In this document: positions 1-11,000 of the stretch, one piece after another
How positions within the stretch are numbered: the first letter of the stretch is position 1
How the letters are laid out: every line of letters begins with the position of its first letter
NCBI RefSeq assembly: GCF_030247185.1
Contig: NC_080572.1
Location: 42,562,896 to 42,626,895 of the forward strand
DNA length: 64,000 bases
From: Malaya genurostris
Taxonomy: Eukaryota > Arthropoda > Insecta > Diptera > Culicidae
Direction: 5' to 3'
Translations under genes and position numbers: made by a program
Notes under the pieces: model-generated
Database searches by the model: none
What the model was told of the DNA's origin: nothing
Seen by the model: the letters and a program-made list of their open reading frames with translations, nothing else

Positions 1-441
1 CACGCATGCCTCCCATGTTGAAAGCCAATTTTCCCACGAGAACCATCCGTACTCTGTGCAACTGGATTTCTGAAATAGATACTTATTGAGTAACCGAGTA
101 TAATCACTTCTTTAGGCATTAAACCTGTGCAACGTGAAACCATTCGGTTTTATGTAAACATGCCGACTGCAATCATACGGATTCCAGGCGTGATAGAACG
201 CCCTTAATTTGGACTTGAATGTCGGTACAACCGACAAAAGATCAGTTTTGAAAGCATCCGGAGACAATTTCTGCATGCATTGCGCCCGCCACACTTCATT
301 ATTTTCATCATTTAGAAATCGATTCCAACTTTTGCACACCAATGAGCAATTTCGCAAATCGTGCAACTTCAGATATGAAAAAATCAGCTCCAGCACATTA
401 TCCGGAATGTCCGGTGCGTACTCGGTGAGATCGTCATCCAT
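1..441 (-). CDS. Fsn: F-box/SPRY protein Fsn (FBXO45 orthologue), 5' part
   Basis: Exon 1 is 125-441 (start codon at 441-439) and exon 2 is 1-69, continuing beyond the left edge. They are separated by a 55-nt intron (70-124) with an unusual GTTTAA donor and a TTTCAG acceptor. The splice is supported because the frame runs from IKPNGFTLHR into NPVAQSTD without a break, as in the FBXO45/Fsn family. Residues about 13-45 form the F-box (PDNVLELIFSYL, CSLVCKSWNRFL); the SPRY domain begins near residue 95. The family protein is the substrate receptor of an atypical ubiquitin ligase with the RING protein Highwire/PHR and restrains synaptic growth. Without splicing the frame would stop at 112, giving a truncated 109-residue protein. 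Family assignment is by recognition of conserved residues; most of the SPRY domain lies outside the window. Confidence 0.9.
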
Positions 442-775
442 TTATAGCAGATGCAACAGAATATGGTCCAGCTTCTGGCAGCAGACTAGCCAAGGTTCTT
501 ATTTCTATAATTTATCCTTATTCTATATCATTAACTTTTTCATCAACACAAAACAAAAGGCTTTCAACTAAACATTTGCAATGAAATTTTTCTCAATTCT
601 TTTTTGACATCTGAATGAAATAAAAATTTTCGATATGTCAAACAAAACAGTACCGAACTCAAAAAGAAATTCGAAAACATATGATTTGTGTAAACATTGC
701 TTCATGGGATCATATACAGCACGTTTAAAAAGAAACACTTAAAGTGTGATCTATTTCGCGAGTAATTCAATCTCC
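442..775. other. Upstream region of Fsn, no gene seen
   Basis: AT-rich sequence directly upstream of the Fsn start codon. It should contain the Fsn promoter and 5' UTR, but I see no clear core-promoter motif or other gene. Confidence 0.4.
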
Positions 776-1692
776 AGACTTGAATCGACGACACGACCAG
801 GCACTCCGAAGAAAAATCAGCATTAAAACTGTTCGCTAACGATTCACCGCCAGTTACCACAAATCTAGCGACCCGTTGTAAATGATAAAAATAATCTTCT
901 CGAGCAACACTGTTTAAGTTGCTATGGACTAGTTACCAAGGAACCCCAAAACAAATAAACATGTTTTGAAAGCGGTGGAATAGTTCTATTAGTGTTCAAC
1001 TTTGTCCAAATTAAGCAGAAATGCATTTAAATGAACTCGATTTTCGGATTTTAATCGAAACTATGGATGAAACCAACGAACGAGGACAATGATCTGCTTC
1101 CAGCGATTCATCCGTACACTTCAACTGCTAGCTTTTCTGGGCAGTAGGATTCGGTGTAATATGCCGGTGTCAAAATTGTTTTGTGTCGGTTGATTGCGCA
1201 GCAGTAGAAACAGTATTTCACCTTGTTGGCCACTATTCGAGGATTACTAGTGAAATTCCACAATGAAATCATTTTACCGTACGTTATGCCGGTACCGCAG
1301 AGCACTAGCTCGATGTTGGTCATTTCCATGTCTTCCTTCTCACACAACGGTTTCATGTCAAGACCTGAATGTTGAACTTGGCTTTATAAAAGACATAACT
1401 CATACTCCTCAATTTTTACATTCCGCTCGAGTCAGGTAAATCCATTAAAATGTTCCGTAATATAATAACCGATCTGAAATTTATTTTGTTTACATTCATC
1501 TTGCCTTCGGTATGCAGTAACCAAGGATATGGTGACTGTTATTCAAAATCAATAAATATATTAACTTGTGCCGCCAGTTTAAAAAAATTCACTAGCGTTT
1601 CCGATTTGACATTTCCAGTTACTGAGGGGTAGTAAAATTTACGATACAGTTTTGATAGACGAGTGGCAGGTCGTGTCGTCGCTTGAATCTTA
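776..1692. mobile_element. TIR-bounded element, about 0.9 kb, unclassified
   Basis: The left end (about 777-806) reads GACGACACGACC within a longer arm, and the right end (about 1663-1690) carries its reverse complement, GGTCGTGTCGTC. The arms remain similar for about 30 nt with a few mismatches. Positions about 1500-1690 recur in reverse complement near 54998-55170, which confirms a dispersed repeat. No transposase frame is visible. The exact ends and the target duplication could not be fixed. Confidence 0.5.
1108..1364 (-). CDS. Unrecognised ORF inside TIR element, possible exon fragment
   Basis: An open frame of 82 codons from its first Met (1356) to a stop at 1108. The frame stays open for two further codons up to an acceptor-like ATTCAG at 1365-1370. 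It is cysteine-rich in the middle (CFYCC) and contains SLWNFTSNPRIV followed by a basic stretch. The amino-acid composition looks protein-like rather than random. I do not recognise the family. Its position between the inverted ends of the 776-1692 element suggests a captured exon or an element-encoded fragment. It could also be a chance frame. Confidence 0.25.
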
Positions 1693-2896
1693 CATTCGAG
1701 TAATTATTTACTCAATTGTCAAAAATAACCCTACTCGAGAGCATGGATGTTTTTAAGAAATCGATAGTTATTTTAAATAGATGACAAAATCTTACAAAAA
1801 GTGAAAGTTCAGTTTTCTTGTAAAAATTATGTCCGTGTAATTAAATAACTCAATAGAAACTGAGAATGTCGATCGAAAACGTTATTACTATCTACTCACA
1901 AAAATATAACGGTCTAGAAGAGGGCATGCCCTTTTATTTGATTGGCTGAAAAATTATGTTTGAGAAAAAAATTGATTCTTTCAATTTGAAGTGGTGATCT
2001 TTCAAATTAAAAACATATTCGTGTTGCAAAAATAAACAGACGGGTAGTATTTTTTTGAAAGCATTCTGTTTTTTATGCGAATAAAAAAGGTATTTCGTGT
2101 AACAGGTTGTTCATTGAAAAACAAAATAAAATAATATCTAAAAACTGTTTGAAATTAATAAAAATTTAATTTGAGAATATGCTTCTTATACCAGAAAACG
2201 TTCATTGTCAGAAACACAATGTTTAGTTTCTTTAAAATGTAAAGTTCGCTACATTTAAAAACACGATTTTTGTGTGTTCTTAAACAGACTCCTTCACGCG
2301 ACCGGTATTGGTATCGAACCAATTTGCACTCAGTGCGGTTCATTTGTGCAAAAAACAAGGTTTGCATCGAGCTTGCGAACATATCAGCAAGTGGATTCTC
2401 AGCTTATATTATTTCATGCGCTGCTTGCTTCACATGTTATCATTTAGTCAAAATTCTGTGCATTCTTCGCATTCGAGAAAAATTCCGTCAACATTGTTAA
2501 TCATCAGAGAACTAACTCTCCAAAATCTGATTAGATTTATCCTAACTTGAAATACATAATTTTCCAAATAAAACATGAAACATTAATTGATCATCTTTAC
2601 GACAGCTAAAAGCTTGGTTTGATCAAAAACGTTTTCACGACCTACATACAAAAAAATGCTTGTTCAATTAAGAAAATCATTGGTAAATTGTAATATAAGC
2701 AAGAACCTGTTTAAATATTGTTCAGTTCTTCTTCAAAATTATATAAAGTTGGAATAAGCTAGATGAAGTATTGTCATCACACCAAAGATTTCGATCTGTA
2801 ACAGAGAATGAACAATTTCGCTTAAAGAATCGAGAAAATCAATTATAAAAAACCCCTAAATGTTCACATTCTGCGACGGCCAGTAATAAGCCGTCA
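1693..2896. other. Intergenic, no gene seen
   Basis: AT-rich DNA with overlapping short frames on both strands around 2155-2550. None has coding character, splice signals or a recognisable motif. Confidence 0.4.
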
Positions 2897-3069
2897 CTCG
2901 TTTACGCCTGAGACGTCAGAAATAATATAGCACTTGTGCAATATTATTTGAAGTTGCATAAATAGTGCGAGCTTTGCGTCTGCTTAGCGGTTCAAATTGA
3001 ACTGCTAGGCACGAGATGGCAGTGCAGTTTGAACTGCTTAAAGGACTGACTAGCCGAAGGCGAAACGAG
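2897..3069. mobile_element. Short MITE, family B
   Basis: The left end starts CTCGTTTACGCCTGAGACG, and the right end is the near reverse complement (GACTAGCCGAAGGCGAAACGAG split across 3047-3069). Inner arms carry GCAGTTYAAACTGC-type palindromes. A related copy is at 17562-17719 and a partial one near 25017-25085, so this is a dispersed foldback family of about 160-175 bp with no coding capacity. Confidence 0.6.
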
Positions 3070-4190
3070 AAGAAATAGAAATAATTTTGGTTATAAATTG
3101 AATGACTGAATTGACCGTCCTAAACAACATGCATGATGTGCCAATTGAAAATACTTATGGTTTATTAGTATACATAGTTAGTGTTTGTTTCACTAGCGAT
3201 TAAAACATGTCGTAAGCCCACTGCCCACAACCACTAAAAATATTCCATATCTCTATGTGTCACTTTTGTACGCTACGCTTTGTGCGATGATTCGTTCAAT
3301 TCATGCGGTTTATATTTAACTTGCCTTATTTTAGCATTGATTTTCAACTTAATGCTCGTTCATACCAAACATTTTCGAATACTTCAATTGCTGACCATAT
3401 TTCTAATCATATGAAGAAAAAGATATCCACTATTAAGCTCTACCCATTCTTGAAGTAGATAAGATTTGAAAAGACAACCCATAGTATAATAAGTAAATAA
3501 GTAAAACCTATCAAAAATATATTAAAAGGTTATTTATATTTACTCAATTGTAAGTTTACATATACTAAAACGAGTTTTATTCCCTATTTGGCTAAGAATG
3601 TGGTTTGCTTAATTTTAGCTTATTGAACGAAATTCTCGCAATTGAATGGGCTTGCCATTGTACAAGTAATCAAATAAATCGATAGTTATTTTAAAAAGAT
3701 CGTTGAAAAATATAAAAAGGCTAGTTTTATGCCAGGTAGATGCCGCTAACTTCTATCGATATGAAGGGAATTCTATGAAATAATTTTTGTGAGTTGAGAA
3801 TTATCAAATCATAGATATGTAATGATGTAAAACGGCAGAAGGAAATTATCCAGAGAATCTTTATTAAAAATCTCGTGTTCCTTATCAAGCGTGCTACTTT
3901 TCAAGGTTATAGCTTGGATCTCGGAGGATTATGCAGAGTCAAAAGACACATAACTGTAGTTTATAGGCTACTCAAAAGAGCTGCACGGCCGAGCTTAGCT
4001 CAGTTGCCAGTTTGTTTATTTTATTCATCGATCTTTTATACGCTAATTTTAGTTTGCTCATTAACAACTTTTCGATTATACTAAAGTAAACTGTACAAAA
4101 CAAGAATGTGTCCCAAATATGGAACATCATGCAATAGGTGAAAAATATACATTACAACGCTTTGTAGATTTTTTTGAAATATGTGTCCCA
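3070..4190. other. Intergenic, no gene seen
   Basis: AT-rich sequence. A 69-codon frame near 3875-4084 uses a non-AUG start and shows no recognisable motif. A GTCCCAAATATG-type sequence near 4110-4124 recurs inverted at about 5812-5825, flanking the next element. Confidence 0.35.
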
Positions 4191-5811
4191 CACGCAGAGA
4201 AATAGAACACATTAGATTCTGATATACTGAATCTTTAAATCAACTTCAAAATTTTGTTTAAATCAAAAAAAACTATTTTTGATTTGAAATTTGACTCTAA
4301 TAAAACTCTCTTTGAATAAAATTTTGTGTTGCAATGCATATTAGATCTGAATATATTAAGGTATGGATTCAAAGTTTGGAAATTTTATTGAATCAAATAA
4401 AAAATTTATTTGATTCAAATGCTTGTTACAGTACATTAAATATATTTGGATCAAGTATGGGGTAGTACAGATTCAAATTAATTTTTTTTTTTCAAACAAA
4501 TATTCTCGTCATTCAGATACATAATACGATATATTTGAATTTACTATTTTGGCTTTTGAATTCAACTGAAACAAATATACTGAGTCTTAGATTCAAATTC
4601 ATGGATGTGGAGTAAAATTTTTCGTTCTTGAATCAAATGACAGAGAATATTGATTTTCAAATATTACCATTAAATCAAATATTGACACTAGTTAATTATG
4701 ATATATTCTACACTAATATTGCTGAGTTTTAATTTTGCGTGAACCGGCCATTTTGCCACATCATTCAAACGGATAAAATGGACACATTCGAGGAAGTGAT
4801 AAGTTTCGAAGCAGTCAACCATTTTGAACTATTTGTTCTTTTGAAATCCTTCGGATTGTGTGATACCATAATGAATACTTTTATAGGTAAGGTATATTAT
4901 GGTTTATGTATATACAGGGAACTAATATTTGTATCAATTTCAGAGAACGGTTTCACAATAGAGTTATTAAAAATTATTGAACGGAAGGAAGTCGAGGATC
5001 CACTGCATGAAGATTACAAAGAACTGTTGAGTAATTTCAACATGATTGATAAAAGCACTTTACAATACGTAGACCGATTTAAAAAGAACGGAATGATTTT
5101 CAAAAACAACATTTATTTCTACATTCAATGTGGCAACCTTATCAGCATTTACAAGATGGATAAAATAATTTTAGATAACAATGAACAACTAATGTTGATT
5201 TGCTTCTGTATGGAATCTCGTGAGTTTCATGAGCATTTGCAGTCATTCGAAGTGAAAAGAGCTACCAAGAGGAGAATTTTAGACAAAATAGACAATCTAG
5301 ATATTTATCCGGTTAATCTGCATAAAATAGATGGAAAATTATTTTTAAAAAAAATGTAAATTTATTGAAACAATAAATATAAATTAAATTCAAAGTGTTT
5401 CATTATTTATATCAAGTACATATTTTTTATTGATTTCAGAAATTTGTTTTAAATAACAATTTAATGAATTTAAAAAAATATATCGTTGAATCTACACACA
5501 ATCACACGAAAGCAAAATTGTAGAAACAAAACTTATTTGTTTTGAATCAAATAACAATTTTTTTTGATTCCAAGTGAAATGAAATTAGATACAAATTTAA
5601 AAATATATATTTGAATTCGAAGCAAAATATATTTGAAATAAATGTTCACTTTATTTATTTCTTTGCATGTAGAAACAAAAATTACTTGTTTTGAAGTGAA
5701 TATCAAGTGTATTGGAATCAAAAATAAATGAAAATAGGCGCTGATTCAAATAAAAATTTCTTTGAATTCAAAGCGCAATATGTTTGAATTAAAAATTAAT
5801 TTTTCTGCGTG
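4191..5811. mobile_element. TIR element carrying a two-exon gene; subterminal GATTCAAA repeats
   Basis: The element begins CACGCAGAGAAAT at 4191 and ends in the inverted form ATTTTTCTGCGTG at 5811, giving 1621 bp. Both flanks of the internal gene (about 4200-4700 and 5400-5800) are crowded with TTTGATTC/GAATCAAA-type motifs in both orientations, the subterminal-repeat layout of many DNA transposons. No transposase is recognised; the only coding unit is the 4778-5359 gene. No clear target duplication is seen. An alternative is a host gene with flanking MITEs whose ends happen to pair. Confidence 0.5.
4778..5359 (+). CDS. Hypothetical 174-residue protein, possible SAM-like N-terminus
   Basis: Exons 4778-4886 and 4944-5359 flank a 57-nt intron with a strong donor (TAG|GTAAGG) and a TTTCAG acceptor. 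The intron length is a multiple of three, so the unspliced frame also stays open. I chose the ATG at 4778 because the upstream frame starts only at a GTG. After splicing, residues about 8-50 (FELFVLLKSFGLCDTI then FIENGFTIELLKII) resemble a SAM-like helical domain. The C-terminal half (NNIYFYIQCGNLISIYKMDK, FHEHLQSFEV, IYPVNL) resembles a domain of unknown function in multicopy uncharacterised insect proteins. That resemblance is from memory and uncertain. An AATAAA signal follows at 5372. The gene lies between the terminal repeats of the 4191-5811 element, so it may be element-borne. Confidence 0.55.
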   Translation: MDTFEEVISFEAVNHFELFVLLKSFGLCDTIMNTFIGKVYYGLCIYRELIFVSISENGFTIELLKIIERKEVEDPLHEDYKELLSNFNMIDKSTLQYVDRFKKNGMIFKNNIYFYIQCGNLISIYKMDKIILDNNEQLMLICFCMESREFHEHLQSFEVKRATKRRILDKIDNLDIYPVNLHKIDGKLFLKKM

Positions 5812-6871
5812 CATATTTGGGACTTATAGGTAAGAAAAATGACATCACGATCAAATGTCAAGACAAAAATATAGGATTTCACTCTCACATTTATATTAGT
5901 ACACCTGTCGTTCACATTCACAATCTTCAGGCCGATATAAAAAAGTTTGTTTCATCAAACTGCTTCAATAGTAGTAAAAAACGGACTATGCAAATAGTTT
6001 TCCCGCAGGAGTCTAGTCAGGTATAAAATGCGCAAATTCGTTTCGAAATGAAGCGGATCGATTTTCACAATTTCATCTATCATGTCCGATAATTTTGTGG
6101 GTCTTGTTTCAAAAGCTCATACTTTTAAGATAACTTGAATAAAAAACTTTTAACTTGGAACTACTTTTCTTGTACAAGCAAACGATTACTGTAAGATACA
6201 CAATTTTTTGTTTTTTTACTACACTACTACTACACTTTAGAACACAATTTTATGTTGTGTGTATTTCAACAACAACAGAACGAGTGAAATTGAAAAAAGA
6301 ATAGAAACAACTTAAAACTTAGTAAACAGTAGGTAAAGTTTTATTTGTTGTACACAATCTAACAATGAGCGTACCAAAGCAGGGTAAATCACACATATAC
6401 TATAATTAGAAAAAAAAACTTCAACAACTATGTTAATCATGGCAGTGTTTGCTATTTAAAATTATAGTATATTTTCTATCAATATTTAATTAGTCGATAA
6501 TTTTTTGTATCAAATTTCATAACGTATGCATGTTTAACGTTCTCTCGATTCCACTGAATGAATCAAGAAAACATGAGTTAACATACTCTTGGTTGACATG
6601 TGACATAAAAAGCAGAACAAAAATAATTGAATATTTGGAAAGTTTCACCCTTTACAGTAATTGTATTACTAAGATCGAGATTTTCGCTATATCCTCATGG
6701 GTATTCGAACTAAACTGTTTTGTTTCAATTCAAACATTTTTTTATAACGGATAATTAACCATGTGCCAACATCTACTTTGAAAAGGAATTACAAACTAAT
6801 AGAGTACTAATTTTTACACCGGATGAAAAAGGAAACATTTGCTTGTCGTTTACTGACTCCTACCAAGCATT
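5812..6871. other. Intergenic, no gene seen
   Basis: AT-rich DNA with two short frames (about 5817-6026 and 6530-6754) that lack recognisable motifs. It may contain decayed repeats, but none could be bounded. Confidence 0.35.
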
Positions 6872-7276
6872 CCCGAGTAAAAAAATTGTAGAAAAACAAT
6901 ACGATTTGTTGTTACAAAACCTGCCACAATTTTGCTTTGACCATTGAAAAATATTTGAATGTATTGTTATACACTATTCAATCAATTGTGAACATGCTTT
7001 TTACAATAGAATGTATAGGTTGTTAAGTATCGTAACAATTCAAACCATAAAATTTTCGCATACATGTTTTCTTGGAAAACAATCAAATGTACAGTTTGCA
7101 TATTGTTTGGAACACCACGTGTACAATAAGTTCAATTGTAGAATCGTAGAAACAATATTGAATCGTTGGAAATGAAAAAAATCTTGTCAAGATACAATAA
7201 AATGTATTATAACCCATATATCTAATTGTGAATCAATTGTTTATGCTGTAAAATCAATGGTTTATTTTTTTACGGG
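6872..7276. mobile_element. MITE with CCCG...CGGG ends (family C), copy 1
   Basis: A 405-bp unit starting CCCGAGTAAAAAAATTG and ending TATTTTTTTACGGG, flanked by TT on both sides. Internal blocks such as AATCAATTGTGAACATG recur inverted in the copy at 51851-52258, which is about the same length. It is noncoding. A paralogous empty site for the second copy supports the ends and a TT target duplication. Confidence 0.75.
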
Positions 7277-8097
7277 TTGAATCCCTTACGATTGCCAATA
7301 AAGCGAGAAAGAAAACTCACGCCCTTTTTAGAATCAGTCAGGAATATAATCGTTTCGAAAAACTCATACTTTTGCTACAAGGGACTACTACGCGTCAAAT
7401 GTTGCGCTTACCGATGACCCGCGTCGCTTCAACTTCTCAACCCGCATCGAAGCACAAGCAAAGTGGAAAACATCAGCCAGTCCCGCATTCTGTGAGTGAG
7501 CTGTCAACAAAAGTTATGCTGCCGCACCTCCTTCTGTGCACCGTATTCGAATATGATGTCGAATATGCATCAGCTAGTGGAAGAATAGACAACTGAAGAG
7601 CGCCCGAGGAAGGCGGAACAGGGAGAAGTGTTCTCTTCAACACATTGCATCGCGAAGCAGCAGCCATCGACAGCAAGTTTATTCGAGCGCCGCGAGAAAA
7701 GACCCGCCGAACTGGACTAAAGTTGTAGCTCTGGCATCGTTTGACGGACATTTTTGCACTGAAGGTGCAAACTTTGTGCTGGATTTGTTCCGTTGTTTGT
7801 GATCCGTTTGGAACAATAAAAGTGCCTGTGGAAAGTACAGAATTTTTACTACAAGTGGACGTAGAAACGGTGAAAATCGGTTCCGATTTGTTGGCTCTAG
7901 AGCGCTTCGGAATTTCCGTCTTGCGGGGTGCGCTTTTTACAAATCGCCATTTTGAACATTCGGTTTTGTGTGTTCTTGCTTTTGGATTTCTCTGGTGCAG
8001 TTCAGGTAAATTGTGATCTAATTCGGAAACAGTTTAGCGAAGAAAAAGTGCTTCAGTTATTTACTAGTGGTAGGTTACTGGCATAGGGTCCTTCAGA
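7277..8097 (+). promoter_or_regulatory. Probable promoter and 5' UTR of Dp
   Basis: This stretch is less AT-rich than its surroundings, with many CpG dinucleotides from about 7380 to 8000, and lies directly upstream of the Dp start codon. Open frames overlap on both strands, but none has a recognised product. A donor-like TCAG|GTAAAT at about 8004-8010 could mark a 5' UTR intron. I cannot place the transcription start. Confidence 0.45.
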
Positions 8098-11000
8098 ATG
8101 GCCCACCAGAATAAACCGGTCAGCATCGTGATACAGGATCCCAATGGTAAGTGTCAATTGAAAATGAGCTCCCGCGAAATTCGGGAGGAGGTTCTGATAT
8201 TTATCACACTTTAAAGTCTAAATTTCTATTCTGTTCGAATTTTGCATTTTTATGAGATTTTGCCCACCTAAGAACGCAGCAGTTGAATTAGGTTTGGTTC
8301 CGAAAAGTGAAATGGCCTTGACCATATACCTTCGCTCTATAACGAAATGACGTTTCCAGTTTCGGGAGGAATCCAATCGCAGTAGTAAAGAAACTTACGA
8401 TTTCGTAACTCCTTTTTTTATTTTATCACGCATTCCATTCTTGGTTTCGATTTATGATTTGCCACGACACGATATCACAGAGGAGCTGATAAGCAAAGCA
8501 GAAGGATCCAATTTATAGTTGATGAAAGCTGTGGATGCAAGGAAAATTCAACGAAAATGAAACGCAAATGGTGCTCTTGATGGGTTAAGATTGGATGACA
8601 AAATTTAAGTTCTTGTCGGGATGGTTTTCACAAATTCATTCATTTTTTTTCTATACATGTGATAATTGGTGTGTTTTATGGTCATTAATTTCGAATACTA
8701 TTTTAAGATCCTGCAACTTATCAATGGATCTAATACCGCTATTTTTCCCACGCGTTGCACTTTTTTCTAAACGTTTTTTTTAATTGTTTGATGTTTGATT
8801 CTTATCTTGGGAAGTCCATACATCCACTGGAAAATAGAAAGTAGTAAAATTAACACTTACCTGGCATGGCTGTAATGATCCATTTCCGGCCCTTCATGTG
8901 AATAGTTAAATAATGTAGCATTGATGTCCCGTATTCTAGAGATTATCCGGAAACAAAGCATCGTGTTTGTGCGGAATAAACAATATATTATTAAATGGAA
9001 GCTTTTCGTACTACAACACTTTAAATAATTCATATTTTCAGTACAACTCTGTTCTGTTTATAATCTAAACGACTTCACTTATTGTGACTCCCAACGATAG
9101 TCTCGAGGTGTCACATCAAGAAAAAAAATGTTTCATTTTGTCGAAAGGTTCACCAGGAGTGAAATCAAATCTTTTAATCGCGCTCTCTTACCTCCACAAC
9201 CACAATAAGTTCATTTAGGGGTTAACCTAAGGTTTGTGCTAAGACGAAACGTAAGGAAAAGCACAATCATGAGTTATTTATCTTTTGGGATAAATGGCCC
9301 TAAATGTAAATGACAGATCCTCTGTTCACTTATAAGTATTCCAAAAGACCTTTTGTCCTTTCACACAGTCTTCATTATTGTACATGCACTTTGTGTATAA
9401 TGTGTGTAGTGTGTATAGCGATGATTCAGTTTTAATGTTTTTAGACGTGAGTTAAGTTATGACAAAACTAGGGGCTGGGGTCCACTAGGAGATTGATAGT
9501 ACCTATTAGCTCTCTCCGGACTGTACCAGCCTAGATGCCGTGTGGAATCCGGCGGAAAAAAATGAACCAAGAATAGATCCACTGGGTTCCTGCTTCCATG
9601 TCGTAAAAGGCGATAATTGCAGGAGTTTCTTTTTTCTTTCAGTTATAAGATATTTTCAATGTTTTACTTCTGATTACTCTATTTTATTAAATCATCTCTT
9701 TATTCAACCTATCAATTTCCGTCTAGCTTCGGAGAAAAGTTTTATTAGGAATGATTTCTTCTTCCATGTTATTGATTGTCTTTCAGGATTATAAAATGAA
9801 TGATAAAAATCAACCATTGCGCAAATCCGTCTATATTACAAAGTTAATAACAGAGGTAACATATATCGGTATATTGAATACATAGTAAAAAACACTTGAT
9901 ATTAATATTGCAAACAGTAAATTAATATTTCTCTCGGTAGCCGGCTGCCCAGATCAACTAATATAACCAATTAATAATTTCAATAAACAATTCAAATAAT
10001 AAAAATTATAAAGAAGCGGAAATAATAAGGAATCAAGACGCGTGTGAAGTCTGTTGACCTTTGTTTGGTGATTTAAAATGATTTTATAATATCTGTTTAG
10101 AATATTTCAATGCAATGAATCAACTTTTTTGTCTAAATCCTATTCGCTCGTTTATTTTGTATCACGTAGTTTCATTTATAAAAACGTGCTTAATCCACCT
10201 AGCAGTGAGATGATACCTTTTTTTTTTATCAATCGGAATGTTTTTTTTTTGCATGACTAAAAAAAAACGCGAAAGGTAGATGCATAAACGAGTGACTGCA
10301 TACTCGACAGCCGGCTGTCCGGAGTTTTGTCAATTTCGGAGATTGACTGTTTCGTGCATTATATTGCCAGCACAAAGTAACACATAAAACGATAATACTT
10401 TAAAACATTCTTGGTAGCCGGCTACCCAGAGCAATAAACACATGATAACATTATTAAAACATTTACTAACAAAGTATCCTCTCCTGTGATGCATGTGGGA
10501 ATGCAGAGGATTCCTCGGTTCTTAGTAGCAACATGCATCGAACTAACAATCCTTTCCCTCCCAAGTAGATCTGCATTCGGACGTGGCCGGCGTCGGTATT
10601 GATCAGCATGCATGGTTCAATACAGTTTGCACAGTGTGAAACAATGTGTTATTCCCAAACATGTTACTTCAAAAAATCATTTTGCAATCTCAATTGGTCC
10701 AGATCAATAACGGAGTAGCAGCACACGGGCGGTCTCTAATGCTAATGCTAATGCTAAAAGTGAGTTAAGTTATGACAAAACTAATATTTTAAACTATAAG
10801 CTGTTTTTCTAGTAGACGCTTCTTTTATTTTTCGATTTCAGAAATAGTTATATATGGTTTAATTGGTTAGTTTAATCGGATCTCACTTTCGTCTCGATAA
10901 CGAATGTTTTTTTTTGTATGAAAAATCTGTTTACTATTCCGGAAATTTAAGTTCAGGATTGTAATCTTTATCGGAATAAAAATCATCTACCATTATTCTA

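Noticed and set aside
9540..9794. 84-codon plus-strand frame, with a near-identical frame at 36923-37219 on the other strand
   Set aside because: Both are the same stretch of the noncoding retroposon; shared peptide reflects copy identity, not a gene.
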